DNA of 64,000 nt from Cyclobacterium salsum (GTDB lineage Bacteria > Bacteroidota > Bacteroidia > Cytophagales > Cyclobacteriaceae): NCBI RefSeq assembly GCF_010119245.1, contig NZ_WNKG01000002.1:558001-622000 (forward strand), given 5' to 3'. Made by a program: the position numbers and the translations under genes. Below, in pieces: positions 27,177-34,786 of this stretch. Under the pieces are notes generated by a model, which was not told the DNA's origin, ran no database searches, and was given only the letters and a program-made list of their open reading frames with translations. The first letter of the stretch is position 1; each line of letters opens with the position of its first letter.

Positions 27177-27359
27177 TTAATTAGCGATTTCCAGTTTTAC
27201 CTTCACTTTTTTTAATTTCTGGCCAGATGTATTTTTAAGCAGGTCCGAAACCTTTTGACGGGGAATCGCGACATAAGTTGCCGTTTCCAGAATACTGATC
27301 AAGCCAATTTCATTGCCCTTCAGTCCACCTGTTTTGGTTAAAAAGCCCAGCACATCCCC
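27063..27359. repeat. Direct repeat copy 1 (element tail plus helicase 3' end)
   Basis: Matches 28556-28852 at a constant offset of 1,493 bp without gaps. The 183 bp from 27177 duplicate the last 61 codons of the helicase gene with two mismatches by eye. The 114 bp before are about 92 percent identical. The copy ends abruptly at the left end of the intact RAYT element. Confidence 0.88.
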
Positions 27360-28042
27360 ACCTAGGTGTAGTTTGTAACTACACCTTTTTATCCTTGGAA
27401 TTTGTAATTCCAGTTTACAACAATTATTTTCAATTATGGGCGAAGCTTACCGGATAAGAGATCAGGAAATGCCCTATTTCTTCACCTTCCAAGTGGTTGG
27501 ATGGGCAGATGTGTTTTCAAGAAAAATGTATAGGGATTTTATCTTGGAAAATCTGACTTATTGTAGAAATGAGAAGGGGCTTTTTTTGTTTGGTTATGTC
27601 ATCATGACCAATCACCTTCACTTGATTGCTCAACAAAAGGATGGAAAATTATCAGACTGGGTTCGGGATTTCAAAAAGTTTACAAGCAAAAAATTGCTCA
27701 AAATGATATTGGAAAATCCTCAGGAAAGCAGAAAGGAATGGTTGAAGATGATTTTTGCTTATCATGCTAAGTTTAATAACAGATCTGGAGAAATGCAATT
27801 TTGGACACATGAAAACCATGCCATTGAACTTTATCGAACCGAGATGATCGAAAGTAGAATGAATTATATTCATGAGAATCCGGTAAGGTCGGGAATCGTG
27901 GAAAAACCTGAAGACTACATGTGTTCAAGCGCGAGAAATTATGCGGGATTAGACGGTTTGATAGCCGTGGATTATTGGTAATGATGTCCATTTCCAATTG
28001 CAAACTGAAAAGGATAGAAGGGTGTAGTTGCAAACTACACCC
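27360..28042 (+). mobile_element. Intact RAYT element with REP-like ends
   Basis: Left end: perfect hairpin GGTGTAGTT-TGT-AACTACACC (27365-27385), then a second hairpin TGGAATT-TGT-AATTCCA (27396-27412). Right end: perfect 10-bp hairpin GGGTGTAGTT-GCA-AACTACACCC (28020-28042). The outermost bases form an imperfect inverted repeat (CCCCACCTAGGTGTAG against CTACACCCAGATGGGG). Between them lies one transposase gene. The right end interrupts a toxin reading frame; the left end abuts a duplicated helicase fragment. Confidence 0.75.
27436..27981 (+). CDS. REP-associated tyrosine transposase (RAYT, Y1/HUH family)
   Basis: 181 residues, full length for the family. The HUH motif is His60-Leu-His62 in MTNHLHLIA, and the C-terminal YIHENPVRSGIVEKPEDY block is the RAYT hallmark, with Tyr144 as a candidate nucleophile. 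The start ATG lies just after two REP-like hairpins. RAYTs nick single-stranded DNA at hairpins and are thought to mobilise REP sequences. Several deletion derivatives of the same lineage lie nearby (22935, 26995, 28556 and 54501), so this copy could have acted on them. It looks intact and possibly active. Confidence 0.92.
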   Translation: MGEAYRIRDQEMPYFFTFQVVGWADVFSRKMYRDFILENLTYCRNEKGLFLFGYVIMTNHLHLIAQQKDGKLSDWVRDFKKFTSKKLLKMILENPQESRKEWLKMIFAYHAKFNNRSGEMQFWTHENHAIELYRTEMIESRMNYIHENPVRSGIVEKPEDYMCSSARNYAGLDGLIAVDYW

Positions 28043-28166
28043 AGATGGGGTTTTTGGCAAGCTCATTGCCCAGGGCTTTCAGTTCAGTTTTTAGGGACCG
28101 GTATTTTTTGGTGAGCTTCTTAGCCTCTTTTTTGAAATGATCAGTAAGTTCAATCTCAAAGTTCAT
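28035..28166 (-). pseudogene. Truncated RelE/ParE-like toxin gene
   Basis: A 43-codon frame (MNFEIELTDHFKKEAKKL onward) that looks like the N-terminal helical part of a RelE/ParE-superfamily toxin. Its ATG overlaps the antitoxin stop by 11 bp, the usual toxin-antitoxin layout. After ELAKNP the frame runs straight into the right REP hairpin of the RAYT element and stops at once (IWV, stop). The C-terminal half of the toxin, which carries the catalytic or target-binding residues, is absent, and I do not find it on the other side of the element. It is therefore almost certainly inactive. Confidence 0.75.
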
Positions 28167-28368
28167 CGAGGAACTCTTGAAGCGGTGTACCCTTCATTTT
28201 GCCTTCCTGGATCAACTTCACCTCCCTAAAACCCTGCTCAAGCCCGTCTAAAGCTTCCTGGCGTGCTTCTATTGGTTCTTCCTTTATCTTTTCCAGTCCC
28301 AGGTTTTTCACCAGTTCCAGAAAGAAGGAATACTTGTGCTCGGGTATCATAATCGTTATCTTTTTCAT
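28156..28368 (-). CDS. Antitoxin-like protein paired with truncated toxin
   Basis: 70 residues, beginning MKKITIMIPEHKYSFFLELV and ending GTPLQEFLDEL. The first part suggests a short DNA-binding beta strand and helix; the acidic, helical C-terminal half is what usually wraps the toxin. It is a small unnamed antitoxin type often found before RelE-like toxins in Bacteroidota. It is intact, while its partner at 28035 has been cut by a RAYT element, leaving a solitary antitoxin that may still repress its own promoter. Confidence 0.68.
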   Translation of the reverse strand: MKKITIMIPEHKYSFFLELVKNLGLEKIKEEPIEARQEALDGLEQGFREVKLIQEGKMKGTPLQEFLDEL

Positions 28369-28555
28369 AATCAGAAAGGATTATTTTGATTTTATTTTTT
28401 GGTAAAAGCGGTTCGTAAAGGCCACCGTGTTTACATGACATTTTTTTATGGATTAGGTCATTTTTGTAATACCCTTCCTATTTAATTTATTTCCATTTGC
28501 ATTCATTAAAGCGTTTAATACGCCAATATAGGAACCTTTGGCCAGTTAAAAAAGT
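28369..28555. other. Intergenic sequence upstream of the antitoxin gene
   Basis: 187 bp, A+T-rich; expected to hold the antitoxin promoter. No ORF or clear inverted repeat seen. Confidence 0.35.
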
Positions 28556-28669
28556 TGCAATGGCTCACTAAACAATCTCTTGGTAAACAAATACTCAATA
28601 TGCTGAACAGTGTCTGGCCGAGATTTGAAAAAGTACACATGAAAACCATGCCATTGAACTATATCGAAC
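28556..28669 (+). mobile_element. Non-autonomous RAYT-derived element C (truncated)
   Basis: Carries the right arm of the AATGGCT hairpin, the conserved noncoding block and the start of the RAYT C-terminal homology, then stops exactly at the stop codon of the helicase gene (28670). Its REP hairpin and left part are missing. It is the same break point as element B. Confidence 0.68.
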
Positions 28670-28852
28670 TTAATTAGCGATTTCCAGTTTTACCTTCACT
28701 TTTTTTAATTTCTGGCCAGATGTATTTTTAAGCAGGTCCGAAACCTTTTGACGGGGAATCGCGACATAAGTTGCCGTTTCCAGAATACTGATCAAGCCAA
28801 TTTCATTGCCCTTCAGTCCACCTGTTTTGGTCAAGAAGCCCAGCACATCCCC
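28556..28852. repeat. Direct repeat copy 2 (element tail plus helicase 3' end)
   Basis: Partner of 27063-27359. This copy includes the genuine 3' end of the helicase gene, so it is the likely parent for the 183-bp helicase part. Recombination between the two would remove 1,493 bp including the RAYT gene and the toxin-antitoxin remnant. Confidence 0.88.
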
Positions 28853-29995
28853 TTTACTGATTTTGTCTTTTTTCCCCCCGCTGATATACAGACATTCCAT
28901 GGGAGACGGCTGGGGAGTGGTGAAGTCCGCGGGGACCTGGTATTCCGGCAACTCCTTCGTCAAGTATTCCGGAAGCTGTTCGTCATGAGCCAATACCAGA
29001 TAGCCGGTTCCTGAAGCGTGCATACGGGCGGTTCGGCCATTGCGGTGAATATAAGCCTGCTCCGAGGTAGGAAGTTGGTAGTGCACCACCTGCCTTATTT
29101 CAGGAATATCCAGGCCCCTGGAAGCCAAATCGGTTGCAATTAGTAGGTTCTGGCTGCCATTCCGAAAACGTATCAGGTTTTTCTCCCGATCTATCTGTTC
29201 CATGCCACCGTGCAGCAGGGCATGAGCGAAGTTGTTTTCGGTAAGCATCTGGCTGATCCGGTTCACGGCCTCCCGGTGATTGCAGAAAACCAACGTGCTT
29301 TCCCCGGCCAGGTCCGCTAGCAACCGGAGCAGTGTATCCGCTTTTTCTACGCTGGAGGTTCTCACTAGTTTTAGCTCCAGACTATTGGAGGAAGCGCCTT
29401 TCAGGAAATCCAATGTCTCCCATTCTCTGGCTGGAAGCATATCGGGCAAGGGATGCAGCAGCGTGGCGGAGGTTAAATAAAACCGAGGTTCCCCTTTTAT
29501 TTTTTCGAACAGCATGTTCAATTGTTCGTGGAAGCCCAGTTGAAGGGACTTGTCAAATTCGTCCAGGACAATAAGGGAAAAATCATCGGGCTCGATGTTT
29601 CCGCTGAGGACATGGTCGGAGAGTCTTCCGGGTGTTCCCAGCACCAAACCGGGATTGTCATTTAGCCGATTGGTCTCCACCTTCATCTCGTGACCACCGT
29701 AACAGGTACAGGAGGAAATACCTGTTTTTAGTGATTTGAATACTTGTTCGATCTGCACGGCAAGTTCCCGTGAGGGAACTACGATCAATGCCCTTTTGGA
29801 GGAGCCTTCTTCTTGTAGTTGTTGAACAAGGGGAATGAGGTACGCCGGCGTTTTGCCGGAGCCCGTTGGGGCCAGTAGAATCACTTCTTTGCATGATGCT
29901 GCCTTTTGGAAAAATGCCAGTTGCATTTCGTTAAATGCGTCGAATGGTAGATTTTCAAGAAGGGGCTGAAAGTCGGAATGGTTTGCTGCTGTCAT
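28670..29995 (-). CDS. DEAD-box-family RNA helicase, DbpA-like C terminus
   Basis: 441 residues with the superfamily 2 motifs in order: APTGSGKTPAYL (motif I), VLDEFDKSLQLGF (motif II, here DEFD rather than DEAD), TSATLL (motif III), and ATDLASRGLDIPEI and HRNGRTARMHASG (motifs V and VI). A DbpA-type RNA-binding domain (about 370-441) with GDVLGFLTKTGGLKGNEIG follows, which in DbpA targets 23S rRNA. A role in ribosome assembly is likely. The stop codon lies exactly at the junction with a decayed RAYT element, and the last 61 codons are duplicated at 27177-27359. Confidence 0.92.
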   Translation of the reverse strand: MTAANHSDFQPLLENLPFDAFNEMQLAFFQKAASCKEVILLAPTGSGKTPAYLIPLVQQLQEEGSSKRALIVVPSRELAVQIEQVFKSLKTGISSCTCYGGHEMKVETNRLNDNPGLVLGTPGRLSDHVLSGNIEPDDFSLIVLDEFDKSLQLGFHEQLNMLFEKIKGEPRFYLTSATLLHPLPDMLPAREWETLDFLKGASSNSLELKLVRTSSVEKADTLLRLLADLAGESTLVFCNHREAVNRISQMLTENNFAHALLHGGMEQIDREKNLIRFRNGSQNLLIATDLASRGLDIPEIRQVVHYQLPTSEQAYIHRNGRTARMHASGTGYLVLAHDEQLPEYLTKELPEYQVPADFTTPQPSPMECLYISGGKKDKISKGDVLGFLTKTGGLKGNEIGLISILETATYVAIPRQKVSDLLKNTSGQKLKKVKVKLEIAN

Positions 29996-30098
29996 TTGGC
30001 AAAGGTACGGATTGCGTTTTCGGAAACCGCATCCAGAGCAAGATTCAATAAGTAACCAATATTAATGAACCTGCGCCCGGTTGACGCTTTACATATTG

Positions 30099-30136
30099 AA
30101 AAACAAAAAAGCATCCCATCAGTGATGAAGGGATGC
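30099..30136 (-). terminator. Terminator of the DUF4136 gene
   Basis: Stem GCATCCC/GGGATGC (30111-30117 with 30130-30136) followed on the minus strand by an oligo-T run. Confidence 0.75.
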
Positions 30137-30162
30137 CTGATATCGGCGTTTCGATAATTTTA

Positions 30163-30744
30163 TTAATTTCTAGTAAGAATCTTGAATTGGTCCATCACTT
30201 TATAGGTAGCCCGGGTAAGGTCAATGTGGATGTTTGGGGAGGCATAATCAAAATACGCCGAAGTGTATCCCTGCCAGATCGTATTGCCTTTTTTGTGATC
30301 GATGACCAAAACTACCAACATGCCGTCATTCTGGGTGTATTTTACGGCATTGTAATTTTCTCCTCGTTTTTGGCGCTCAAGACTGTCCAGGACGGATTCT
30401 TCTACCAATTCGATGCCTTGTTTCTTTAACCAGTAATCAAAGTTGGGCTGATTGTAACCCCTGTATCGGACTTCACTCATATAAAGCTTGTGAATGATCA
30501 GCAAATCAGGGTTATTCTCTTTTTGTCGGAATCCCTGTGAACCCAAACGGGAACTAATGGATTTTTCAATAATGCCGGTAAAATCGGCTTCGTTTTTTCC
30601 TTCCTCTTCCACAAAGCCAAAGGTCTTGTATTTTTTAAAAGCTCCTTTGTAGTTATAATCGTATTCGGCAATAAAATCTTTTTGAGACAAGCAAGCTGAA
30701 TTAAGGATCAGCAAAACAAAGATGAAGTAGTTAAAATTTTTCAT
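30163..30744 (-). CDS. DUF4136 domain lipoprotein
   Basis: 193 residues from the ATG at 30744. A lipoprotein signal beginning MKNFNYFIFVLLILNSAC is followed by the DUF4136 fold: the opening YDYNYKGAFKKYKTFGFVEE, the middle FTGIIEKSISSRLGSQGFRQ and the late GNTIWQGYTSAYF pattern. Such lipoproteins sit in the periplasm or outer membrane and have no assigned function. A 22-codon extension upstream is rejected because it displaces the signal. Single gene. Confidence 0.85.
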   Translation of the reverse strand: MKNFNYFIFVLLILNSACLSQKDFIAEYDYNYKGAFKKYKTFGFVEEEGKNEADFTGIIEKSISSRLGSQGFRQKENNPDLLIIHKLYMSEVRYRGYNQPNFDYWLKKQGIELVEESVLDSLERQKRGENYNAVKYTQNDGMLVVLVIDHKKGNTIWQGYTSAYFDYASPNIHIDLTRATYKVMDQFKILTRN

Positions 30745-31083
30745 ACAATTTTGTTTTGAACGTGTTGGTGATATGGCTTGAAGTAAAAACAGTGAGAACA
30801 AAAACGTCATTCATTTCAGAATACAATTTTGTCAATACTGATTAAACCTCATAATAGAAATTTTGTTTGCCGGGCCAAGGGTAAAATTCATTTTAATGTT
30901 AGCGATTTTCAAAAGGAATTCCAAAAATTTCCTATGGAAATGAAAAAACTTATCTTACTGAGGCTAAGAGAGATAGCTTTAGTTAAGAAATGTAGGGGGC
31001 AATTGCGTTTCAACGTATAAAAAAAGGCAATCAAAAATGATTGCCTGTGGAATAATTCCGTAAACCAATGGAAGATGGAGTAC
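30745..31083. other. Intergenic region with a terminator
   Basis: 339 bp. The right half contains the ribulokinase terminator (31017-31046). A 63-codon plus-strand frame at 30829-31020 shows no family resemblance and is probably chance. Confidence 0.4.
31017..31046 (-). terminator. Terminator of the ribulokinase gene
   Basis: Perfect 9-bp stem AGGCAATCA/TGATTGCCT with a run of T residues on the minus strand. Confidence 0.82.
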
Positions 31084-32751
31084 CTACTGCTTTTGGCCGT
31101 TTTCGATATAATTCCCCAATTCCAGGTATCGTTGATATTTTTTTTGATAGACGTCACGATATTCCGCCCTGGGTTGATATACCTTATCGAAACCATTACC
31201 CATTTTGGACACTGCATCCGGAACATTATCATACAATCCTGCTGCCGTGGCGGCATAGATGGCTGCGCCAAGCGCAGGGGCCTGTTCGGATTTGGCTACC
31301 TTAATGGGCATATCCAATACATCTGCCATGGTTTGCATGACTAGAGTCGATTTTTTGGCAACGCCTCCCAATCCGATCACCTGCTGTATGGGAACGCCCT
31401 CCTCTCTGAATCGCTCAATGATCCGTTTGGAGCCAAAACAAATGGATTCAACCAGGGCCAAAAAGATACTGCCGGCATGGGTGCCCATATCCAATTCAGA
31501 AAGCGCTCCCTTTAGGTTTTGGTTGGCATCGGGTGTCCGGCGCCCATTGATCCAGTCCAGCGCCATTACCTGACTGGTGTCCGGAGAAAGTAAGGCTGCC
31601 TGGTTGGATAGGGTTTGTATTAAATTGGTTTCCAACGTTCGGCTTATCTCGGCATAAGTGGCTTCATCCAGGCCGGATTCAGAAAGGGTAGCCAGGACTG
31701 GTTTTTGAATCAATTGAACAAACCATGCCAATACATCTCCAAATCCTGACTGACCTGCTTCCAGCCCAATTTTACCGGGAATGACCGATCCATCTACTTG
31801 ACCACAGATGCCTTTTACGGTTTTGTTTTCTAAAGAGGCAGGAGAGGTGACCATGATGTCGCAGGTGGATGTACCCATCACTTTTACCAGAGTTCCCTCC
31901 GCTACTTCTCCGCCCACGGCCCCGGCATGGGCATCAAAGGTGCCTACTGCCACGGTGATTCCGGGTTCCAGCCCCAATCTGTCCGCCCATGATTCCGAAA
32001 GGTACCCTGCTATGGTATCGGATGTGTAAGTGTCTTTGTAAAGGTTATTTTTCAAGGCTGCCAATCGAGGGTCTAACTGTTCTAAAAATTGAGAATCCGG
32101 AAGCCCACCCCAGCTTTCATGCCATAGGGCTTTGTGACCTGCAGCACAGCGGCTTCTTTTAAAGCCAGGAAGGTCTTGTCCCCCAATGAGTTCGTAGGTA
32201 AGGTAGTCGCAATGCTCCATCCACGAATGAGCGGCCTCGGCCACTTCCCGGTCCTCGCGGATAATGTGAAGAATCTTTGCCCAAAACCATTCCGATGAAT
32301 AAATCCCTCCTTCGTACTTGGTGAAATCTTCCCCTCCCCAGGATCTGGCCAGCTCATTGATTTCGTCCGCCTCTGCCACCGCCGTGTGGTCCTTCCATAA
32401 AACCATCTGGGCATTGGGGTTTTCCTTGAACTTTTGCGACAAGGCTAGTGCTTTTCCCTGCTCATCTACCGGAAGTGGGGAAGAACCGGTGGTATCTACA
32501 CAGATCCCCTTGACCGCTGTCTTGGGGACGCCGCTGTTTCCCATAATGGCTCGAATGGTATGCTCCAAGCCCTCCAAATGATCTAAAGGATGCTGTCGGA
32601 ATTGATTTTTGCCAGGGTTGCAATACCTTCCTTCCTTCCACCTGGGATAGGCAAAAACTTCGCTGGCCACCGTTTTCCCGTCTGCTGCATTCACCAAGAC
32701 GGACCTGACGGAGTCGGTTCCAAAATCAACTCCCAATACGTATTTGTCCAT
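31084..32751 (-). CDS. araB: Ribulokinase
   Basis: 555 residues from the ATG at 32751 (MDKYVLGVDFGTDSVRSVLV); the longer in-frame start at 32784 is less likely. It is a FGGY-family sugar kinase: the phosphate-1 region GVDFGTDSVRS, the middle GTFDAHAGAVGGEV, VMGTSTCDIM and the late GLGGVAKKSTLVMQTMADVL adenosine motif. The length and TSTCDIM match AraB ribulokinases, which phosphorylate L-ribulose to L-ribulose 5-phosphate in arabinose catabolism. No araA or araD is within the window, so it stands alone here. Confidence 0.88.
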   Translation of the reverse strand: MDKYVLGVDFGTDSVRSVLVNAADGKTVASEVFAYPRWKEGRYCNPGKNQFRQHPLDHLEGLEHTIRAIMGNSGVPKTAVKGICVDTTGSSPLPVDEQGKALALSQKFKENPNAQMVLWKDHTAVAEADEINELARSWGGEDFTKYEGGIYSSEWFWAKILHIIREDREVAEAAHSWMEHCDYLTYELIGGQDLPGFKRSRCAAGHKALWHESWGGLPDSQFLEQLDPRLAALKNNLYKDTYTSDTIAGYLSESWADRLGLEPGITVAVGTFDAHAGAVGGEVAEGTLVKVMGTSTCDIMVTSPASLENKTVKGICGQVDGSVIPGKIGLEAGQSGFGDVLAWFVQLIQKPVLATLSESGLDEATYAEISRTLETNLIQTLSNQAALLSPDTSQVMALDWINGRRTPDANQNLKGALSELDMGTHAGSIFLALVESICFGSKRIIERFREEGVPIQQVIGLGGVAKKSTLVMQTMADVLDMPIKVAKSEQAPALGAAIYAATAAGLYDNVPDAVSKMGNGFDKVYQPRAEYRDVYQKKYQRYLELGNYIENGQKQ

Positions 32752-32867
32752 GTGTTCTTTATTTTGGGTTGATAAAAAATCCACCTTTCAAGATGGCTTT
32801 CTATTGGTAAAAATATACCCAAATATTGAAAAATGACCCATTCCTGACTTAAAAATAGCAGAATGAC

Positions 32868-33392
32868 TTAGTAAAGATCCGATTCGGAAGGGTCTTCCTG
32901 ATGCCAGGTCTGTACTTCCAATATGGAATCGTTTTCGGTTTTTATTGCCATGTGGTATTCGTATTTGATTGATTTTAAGGTCTCTCCATCCAATGCGGAG
33001 AAAGTAGTCCAAACCAGCGTCCAGTCCCCTTTCAAAATTCCCCGGTTTACCCGAATGCTTTTAAGAATCGGGTCACTAAAGGACAGGTGGCTCATTTTTT
33101 TATGTTGGGACTTCCAATGGGCTAGTTCCTGCATGCTGTCCCGAATGGAATCCGTATTGGTATTGATACATTTAAAGTCCTCGTGAATCAGTTCTTTGAT
33201 GTAATCGTAACTTTCCAGTTGCAAACCCTCCAGGTAGCGTCGAATTAACTTTTGATCCGATTTTTCCTGAGGGTTGGCGGTGACAGGAGGGGGGGAATCC
33301 CCTTTAACATGGATCGGCTGCTTTTCGTATTGACTGGAAAACAAGTATCCAGGCAAAAAAGCCAGCGCTAGTGAATTTTGGATGTTGGTCAT
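32868..33392 (-). CDS. NTF2/SnoaL-like protein of unknown function
   Basis: 174 residues. An initial hydrophobic stretch (about 5-20) could be a weak signal peptide. The segment from about 45 on, KLIRRYLEGLQLESYDYIKE followed by a beta-rich part ending TWHQED, has the helix-then-curved-sheet pattern of NTF2-like (SnoaL) domains. These bind small ligands or act as simple enzymes; nothing more specific can be said. Single gene between the ribulokinase and a terminator hairpin. Confidence 0.6.
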   Translation of the reverse strand: MTNIQNSLALAFLPGYLFSSQYEKQPIHVKGDSPPPVTANPQEKSDQKLIRRYLEGLQLESYDYIKELIHEDFKCINTNTDSIRDSMQELAHWKSQHKKMSHLSFSDPILKSIRVNRGILKGDWTLVWTTFSALDGETLKSIKYEYHMAIKTENDSILEVQTWHQEDPSESDLY

Positions 33393-33626
33393 GTCTATAA
33401 ATTATTTCCTAAAAATAGTTTCTTTGCTCGAACACGGGTTAGAGATTCGAAGCACGGTGATATCATCTACAAAATACAAAAAAAAGTATTAAAAATTCAA
33501 ATTTCAGTGTTTTTTATTTTCTTTTCTGTGTAAATACCTTACAATCGGGATTTTTAAAACCAATTCCCGACCCAATTGGGCTGGAATTTACCATACTTCC
33601 GGCTACGCACTCCCTCCCGAAACGGC

Positions 33627-33665
33627 AAAAAAAAGCCGGGGAATAATTCGATTTCCCCGGTTTTA
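33627..33665. terminator. Bidirectional terminator hairpin
   Basis: Stem CCGGGGAA/TTCCCCGG (33636-33643 with 33653-33660), flanked by an A run on the left and TTTT on the right. It lies just after the disrupted minus-strand gene ending at 33675. Confidence 0.8.
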
Positions 33666-33674
33666 AGCAACTAA

Positions 33675-34181
33675 TTAATCTTTAATCGGATGGACAAGTT
33701 GCGCATTGATAATTTGAACCCACTTTTTAGCCAGCGGCCCCTCACCGAATAAGTCTGAGTGTCTTTCTCCATCGAAAAAGAGCAATCGAGCACTGCCTGT
33801 TTCCGGATTCCAAAACGTTATCTGAATCTCTAAACGGTCAATTATCTCCTCTCTTTCCCTTCACCTTCCTTTAAACCGGCTGGATTTTAGCAGGTATGCG
33901 TCTTTTATTTCGTCGATCTGAAGTTGAATCAATTCCTGAGGTGAAGAGGTGTTTGTATAGTGTATTATTCGGTTGGTTTCGTCCAAACCGATCGCGTATT
34001 GACCCCGCCAAAAATCGAATTGGTGGAGCTGAACTCCCTGATCCAGGGCTGCCTGGAAAAACCTCTGGCGATGCCCTGTCTCCAGGCGCTTTCGTTTGTT
34101 GGAATGATAAATCAATGGCGTAATAAATGCCACAATAGCCAGCAAGGACATGCCCAGGCTGACGGGTTCTATTGGTATCAT
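33675..34181 (-). pseudogene. Small membrane-anchored protein gene with internal stop
   Basis: The frame opens with an ATG at 34181 (MIPIEPVSLGMSLLAIVAFI, one membrane helix, basic stretch, then a soluble part) and meets a TGA at 33861-33863. The same frame continues without further stops for 61 codons (REREEIIDRLEIQITFWNPE and on) to a TAA at 33675-33677 directly before a terminator. The second part looks like the natural beta-rich end of the same protein: one membrane helix plus about 140 cytoplasmic residues. A CGA-to-TGA change would explain the stop. I do not recognise a named family. Confidence 0.6.
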
Positions 34182-34295
34182 TTGAAAATATCAGAATTAA
34201 GTAAAGAAATGAGTTCTGTGCACGGATACGGGAAATCATACTTCTACCATTTGAAGTACGTTTCCCTTCTATGCTACACCAGGTAAGCTCATGCG

Positions 34296-34652
34296 TTAAT
34301 CATAAAAATGGAAGGGGAATAGGATCAACCGTAGCCGGAAAATGGCAAATCCTCCTGAAATCCAGCCGGCAAGGCCAGGTAATTCGGAGGGCACGTCCAC
34401 CCACTCGTACCGATTTTTACCTAATCCCGATAATAGATGGTAGGTAGGTTCAGTATTCCTGCTCGAATCCTGCTCGATACTTTTGTAGAATACTGGTGAA
34501 TCCTCCTGGAAATCAGTGCTACTAACGGACTGAAAGGTACGAGTAGTTGAGGTTATTTCTTTGCCAGGATCGGCGCATGAGGAGAGAACCGGAATTACTA
34601 GTCCGGATAGAACTAGCAACAAAAAAGTCTTTAATCCGGAATAAGCTCTCAT
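34296..34652 (-). CDS. Small lipoprotein of unknown function
   Basis: 118 residues with a lipoprotein signal (hydrophobic stretch then LSSCADPG, Cys26). The mature part is short and polar and ends in a hydrophobic tail (FAIFRLRLILFPFHFYD), so it may also contact a membrane. No family is recognised. It lies between a disrupted gene and the divergent Na+/Ca2+ exchanger. Confidence 0.5.
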   Translation of the reverse strand: MRAYSGLKTFLLLVLSGLVIPVLSSCADPGKEITSTTRTFQSVSSTDFQEDSPVFYKSIEQDSSRNTEPTYHLLSGLGKNRYEWVDVPSELPGLAGWISGGFAIFRLRLILFPFHFYD

Positions 34653-34786
34653 GTTCTATTGAAGTTATCCGGTTTAACGAAAAATTAAAAAGAGAGGATT
34701 AGTTTAAAAAAAAAAATATTTTTGTTTATCTTGTTTTATGGCATAAAATAAGCCTATATATTCGGAGTTTAAATCTTAGCCTCTGA

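Noticed and set aside
30829-31020. 63-codon plus-strand frame between the DUF4136 and ribulokinase genes
   Set aside because: No family resemblance and no clear start context; ends against a terminator that belongs to the opposite strand.
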